DNA from: Nonomuraea spiralis
Lineage (GTDB): Bacteria; Actinomycetota; Actinomycetes; Streptosporangiales; Streptosporangiaceae
Direction: 5' to 3'
DNA length: 64,000 nt
NCBI RefSeq assembly: GCF_014648435.1
Contig: NZ_BMRC01000004.1
Location: forward strand, 434,001 to 498,000
Shown: positions 61,518-64,000 of the stretch, piece by piece
Layout of the letters: every line of letters begins with the position of its first letter
Position numbering within the stretch: the first letter of the stretch is position 1
Position numbers and translations under genes: made by a program
The notes under the pieces: model-generated
What the model was told of the DNA's origin: nothing
Database searches by the model: none
The model's input: only the letters and a program-made list of their open reading frames with translations

Positions 61518-62113
61518 AGAGTGTCAAGAACGGACGCGACGGCCGCACCCGCATCATCGAAGGTGCCCTCCGCCGCTTCAGCCAGGACGGGGTCTCGGCC
61601 ACCACGCTGGCCAGTCTGCGCGAGGAGAGCGGTGTAAGCGTCGGCAGCTTCTACCACCACTTCGCCAGCAAAGAGCATGTCTACGGCGTCCTCTACGCCG
61701 AGATCCTCGACGCCTACCAGCAGGCCTTCCTCGCCGAGCTCGTCGGGCACGACGACGCCCGCGCCGGCGTCGAGGCCGTGGTCGCCTTCCACATGCGCTG
61801 GGCCGGCGAGCACCCCGAGCGGGCCAGGATCCTGGTCAGCGAGCGGCCGCCGCGCAAGCACGAACCGGGCGGCGCCGAGGTGGCCGAGGCCAGGCGGGCG
61901 TTCTTCCGCCAGGTCTCCGACTGGTGGAAGCCGCACATGAAGAACGGCCTGCTCCAGCCCGTCCACGCCACCATGTGCTACGTCCTGTGGCTCGGGCCCG
62001 CGCAGGAGATGTGCCGCCTGTGGTTCGCCGGGGCGCACACCCCGACCGAGGAGGAGATCAAGGGTCTGGGCGAGGCGGCCTGGCAGAGCCTCCGCCAGCG
62101 CGGGGAGCAATGA
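61514..62113 (+). CDS. TetR-family transcriptional regulator
   Basis: A 199-residue regulator. N-terminal helix-turn-helix: RTRIIEGALRRFSQDGVSATTLASLREESGVSVGSFYHHFASKEHVYGVLY. The C-terminal ligand domain has several Trp. GTG 61514 overlaps the GNAT stop (GTGA), so the two are co-expressed. Its targets are unknown; no clear palindrome is seen in the 33 nt before the next gene. Confidence 0.9.
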   Translation: MKSVKNGRDGRTRIIEGALRRFSQDGVSATTLASLREESGVSVGSFYHHFASKEHVYGVLYAEILDAYQQAFLAELVGHDDARAGVEAVVAFHMRWAGEHPERARILVSERPPRKHEPGGAEVAEARRAFFRQVSDWWKPHMKNGLLQPVHATMCYVLWLGPAQEMCRLWFAGAHTPTEEEIKGLGEAAWQSLRQRGEQ

Positions 62114-62146
62114 TCTGAGCACCGTCTGTGGTGTTATTGTCCAAAT

Positions 62147-63124
62147 GTGAGAAGACCTCGGGCTCTGGTACTGCCCGACCTGCCGGAGAGCGCGCTCGCC
62201 CGCCTGGGCGAGGTCGCCGACGTGGCCGAGGCTCCTCCGCGGCCCAGCGTCGGCTTCACCGACGAGCAACTCGCCGACCTGGTCATCGAGACCGGCGCGA
62301 ACGTGCTCATCACCGACGGCGACCAGGTTCGCACCTCGGTTCTCGCACTGCACATCGACATCGTGGCCAGCCTGGGCGTCCCCACCGGCGTCGATCTGCG
62401 GCTGGCCGCCGAACGCGGGGTCACCGTCCTGCACGCCCGTGACCGCGACCCCGACGCGGTGGCCGAGCTGACGCTCGCGCTGCTGTTCGCGGTCAGCAGG
62501 AACATCGTCACGGCCGACCGCGAGGTACGCAGGGGCCGTGCCAACCGTGGCAGGGTGCCGCCCGCCCAGCGCCACCGCGGCAGGCGGCTCACCGGGCGTA
62601 CGCTCGGCATCGTGGGCCTCGGCCGGGTCGGCAGGGCCATGCGCTGGCGCTGCCAGGGGCTCGGCATGCGGGTGGTCACCTGCGACCCGTACGTCCCCGA
62701 GGCCACGCACACCCTGCCCGCGCTGCTGGCCGAGGCCGACGTGGTGTCGCTGCACGTGCCGCTGACCCAGGACACGAGGGGTTTCTTCGGCTACAGCGAG
62801 TTCGGCGCGATGCGCCAGGGGGCGATCTACCTCAACACCTCACGCGGCGCCCTGCACGACCTGACCGCCCTGGTGGACGCGCTGCGGCAGGGTCAGGTCG
62901 GCGGCGCGGGGCTCGACCACTTCGAGGGCGAATGGCTCGACCCCGCCCATCCGCTCACCAGGTTGCCGAACGTGGTGCTGACCCCGCGTCTGGGCGAGGC
63001 CACGGGGGAGAGCCTGGAGGAACTGGCGGAGACGCTGGTGGAGGACATCGCCCGGCTGCTGCGGGGTGAGCCGCCCGCGCACGCGTACGCGCCGGTCAGG
63101 CCGGTTGCCGGATCCGCGTCCTGA
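62147..63124 (+). CDS. D-isomer-specific 2-hydroxyacid dehydrogenase
   Basis: A 325-residue NAD(P)-dependent enzyme. Nucleotide site GRTLGIVGLGRVGRAMRWRCQGLGMRVVTCDPY (GxGxxG), then VVSLHVPLTQDTRGFFGYSEFGAMRQGAIYLNTSRG, and the catalytic region GAGLDHFEGEWLDPAHPLTRLPNVVLTPRLG. The usual catalytic His of the last motif (TPHxG) is Arg here (TPRLG), which may change or abolish activity. GTG 62147 lies 6 nt after TATTGT (leaderless-like). It overlaps the convergent zinc-ribbon gene by 29 nt. Confidence 0.88.
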   Translation: MRRPRALVLPDLPESALARLGEVADVAEAPPRPSVGFTDEQLADLVIETGANVLITDGDQVRTSVLALHIDIVASLGVPTGVDLRLAAERGVTVLHARDRDPDAVAELTLALLFAVSRNIVTADREVRRGRANRGRVPPAQRHRGRRLTGRTLGIVGLGRVGRAMRWRCQGLGMRVVTCDPYVPEATHTLPALLAEADVVSLHVPLTQDTRGFFGYSEFGAMRQGAIYLNTSRGALHDLTALVDALRQGQVGGAGLDHFEGEWLDPAHPLTRLPNVVLTPRLGEATGESLEELAETLVEDIARLLRGEPPAHAYAPVRPVAGSAS

Positions 63125-63398
63125 CCTGCCACCTGGCGCGGTCGAGGGAGATGTCCAGCCGCAGGTCGCCGCGCTGCCTGCGCAGACCGGGCACGCGCAG
63201 CCGGTCGTGCACGTCGAACCTGCCCCGCGAGGGATAGCCGAAGCCCAGCTCGCCGGGCAGCACCCGCAGGTCGTCGCGGTTGCCGCAGCGCGGGCAGGTC
63301 CAGGAGACCAGGTCGAGGCCCCGGTTGTAGTCGGAGCAGGCGTTGAAGTACTCATCGGGCCCGAATCGCGACTCGCAGGCCAAGCAGGGGATCAGCAT
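63096..63398 (-). CDS. Zinc-ribbon protein of unknown function
   Basis: A 100-residue protein with two CxxC pairs (PCLACES near the start and WTCPRCGN about 26 residues later), a classic zinc ribbon. A basic Arg-rich C-terminal half follows. ATG 63398 has GAGGAG 7 nt upstream. I do not recognise the family; it could be a nucleic-acid-binding protein. Confidence 0.72.
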   Translation of the reverse strand: MLIPCLACESRFGPDEYFNACSDYNRGLDLVSWTCPRCGNRDDLRVLPGELGFGYPSRGRFDVHDRLRVPGLRRQRGDLRLDISLDRARWQVRTRIRQPA

Positions 63399-63529
63399 GG
63401 GTGCGCTCCTCGGTGCGGCGTCTTGCACCCTAAGAGATACCGCCCCCCACTTGTCCGTGGCTTGCAGAACACTTGGGCGCGTAAGTAACAGTATGAGCAC
63501 TGTCGGTGTCTGGTGAAAGGATGGTGTCC

Positions 63530-64000
63530 GTGGAACGACTGCGCCATCACCTCCTGGAATCCGGCTACACGATCGACGGCGTCCGCGACCGGCTCGGCGC
63601 CATGGCGGCCTCGGCCCTGGCGCGGGAGGAGCTGGTCCCGACCCTGCGGGCGACCGCCGACGGCGACCCGCTGGCCACGCTGATCAGGCTCTGGTGGCTG
63701 GGCGTGCCGGTCCCGGCCAAGTCCGTGCCCGCCGAGGTCCTGGAGTCGGGCCTGGTGTCGGCCGACGGTGATCAGATCAGGGCGACCGTGCACCTCCAGC
63801 CGTGGGAGACCGGCGGCTACGTGGTCTCCGACCGCAAGGTGCGGCCCGGCGACCCGGCGCTGCGGCCCGACCACGTCGTCGGCGCGGGCGGCGCCTCGGC
63901 CAACCTGGCCCAGCTCGCCACGAGCCGCGCCGTGCCGCGCGCGCTCGACCTCGGCACGGGCTGCGGCGTCCAGGTGCTCCACCTGGCCGGCCGGGCCGAG
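63530..64000 (+). CDS. Class I SAM-dependent methyltransferase (HemK/PrmC-like), N-terminal part
   Basis: The 3' end lies outside the window. The visible 157 residues are a mostly helical N-terminal domain (MERLRHHLLESGYTIDGVRDRLGAMAASALAREELVPTL...), a middle beta region (PWETGGYVVSD...RPDHVVGAGGASANLAQL) and the start of the Rossmann core PRALDLGTGCGVQVLHLA (motif I, DxGxGxG). Actinomycetes use such proteins as protein or rRNA glutamine/base methylases. GTG 63530 follows AAAGGATG; ATG 63521 is possible. Confidence 0.82.
   Translation, partial: MERLRHHLLESGYTIDGVRDRLGAMAASALAREELVPTLRATADGDPLATLIRLWWLGVPVPAKSVPAEVLESGLVSADGDQIRATVHLQPWETGGYVVSDRKVRPGDPALRPDHVVGAGGASANLAQLATSRAVPRALDLGTGCGVQVLHLAGRAE

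Overview
The window reads as one continuous stretch of a very high-GC actinobacterial chromosome. GTG starts, 4-nt ATGA/GTGA overlaps and many apparently leaderless genes are frequent (a TANNNT -10 box placed 6-7 nt before the start codon). A rpsF-ssb-rpsR-rplI cluster near dnaB, F420/LLM-type oxidoreductases, a LAL-type LuxR regulator and a DnaB carrying two inteins suggest a filamentous actinomycete, probably of the Streptosporangiaceae/Nonomuraea type. The family placement is inference from gene content, not from a search. I found no phage, insertion sequence, CRISPR array, rRNA or biosynthetic cluster.

Layout. 1-3417: 3' end of a class A penicillin-binding protein, coupled to two polytopic GT-C type glycosyltransferases. 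3498-4881: endonuclease IV and two small membrane proteins. 5065-6830: rpsF-ssb-rpsR-rplI, closed by a strong terminator. 7044-9510: polar amino-acid ABC transporter. 9507-12407: APC permease and MATE exporter on the minus strand. 12694-15981: dnaB with a class 3 intein in the Walker A loop and a class 1 intein near the C terminus, preceded by DnaA-box-like sequences. 16016-21925: FtsX/MacB-like ABC exporter divergent from a LAL regulator. 22030-24366: universal stress protein, SoxR, an Lrp regulator and an SMP-30 lactonase. 24372-28186: ABC-2 exporter divergent from a two-component system. 28335-29432: a DnaN-like sliding clamp without dnaA or recF nearby.

29437-33994: MarR switch with a monooxygenase/NmrA pair, GntR and XRE-TPR regulators, a PH-domain membrane protein and a small peptide. 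34092-36877: a 74-aa protein, upp, two tandem tRNA-adenosine-deaminase-associated paralogues, tadA and tRNA-Ser(CGA). 36920-40773: small membrane protein, orphan antitoxin-like protein, tandem zinc metallopeptidases, LysE exporter and an HTH protein. 40800-41040 is a decayed methyltransferase, followed by an FAD oxidoreductase and a DUF4253 protein. 44347-50241: tRNA-Ser(GGA), 4.5S SRP RNA, dnaX, a GAF regulator, then ybaB-recR-DUF5063. 50329-52658: ask-asd. 52775-64000: a secreted protein, a TetR-controlled LLM oxidoreductase/amidase pair, DUF1232, amidohydrolase, protein phosphatase, SURF1, an HxlR/GNAT divergent pair, TetR, a D-2-hydroxyacid dehydrogenase, a zinc-ribbon protein and the 5' end of a methyltransferase gene.

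The strongest point of interest is dnaB. Its two inteins belong to different mechanistic classes, and both have lost an endonuclease Asp (replaced by Gly). Other points are the shared operators, an internal start in ask that would give a free regulatory subunit, a structured leader before ybaB, the frameshifted methyltransferase relic, and a sensor kinase with membrane helices after its ATPase domain.
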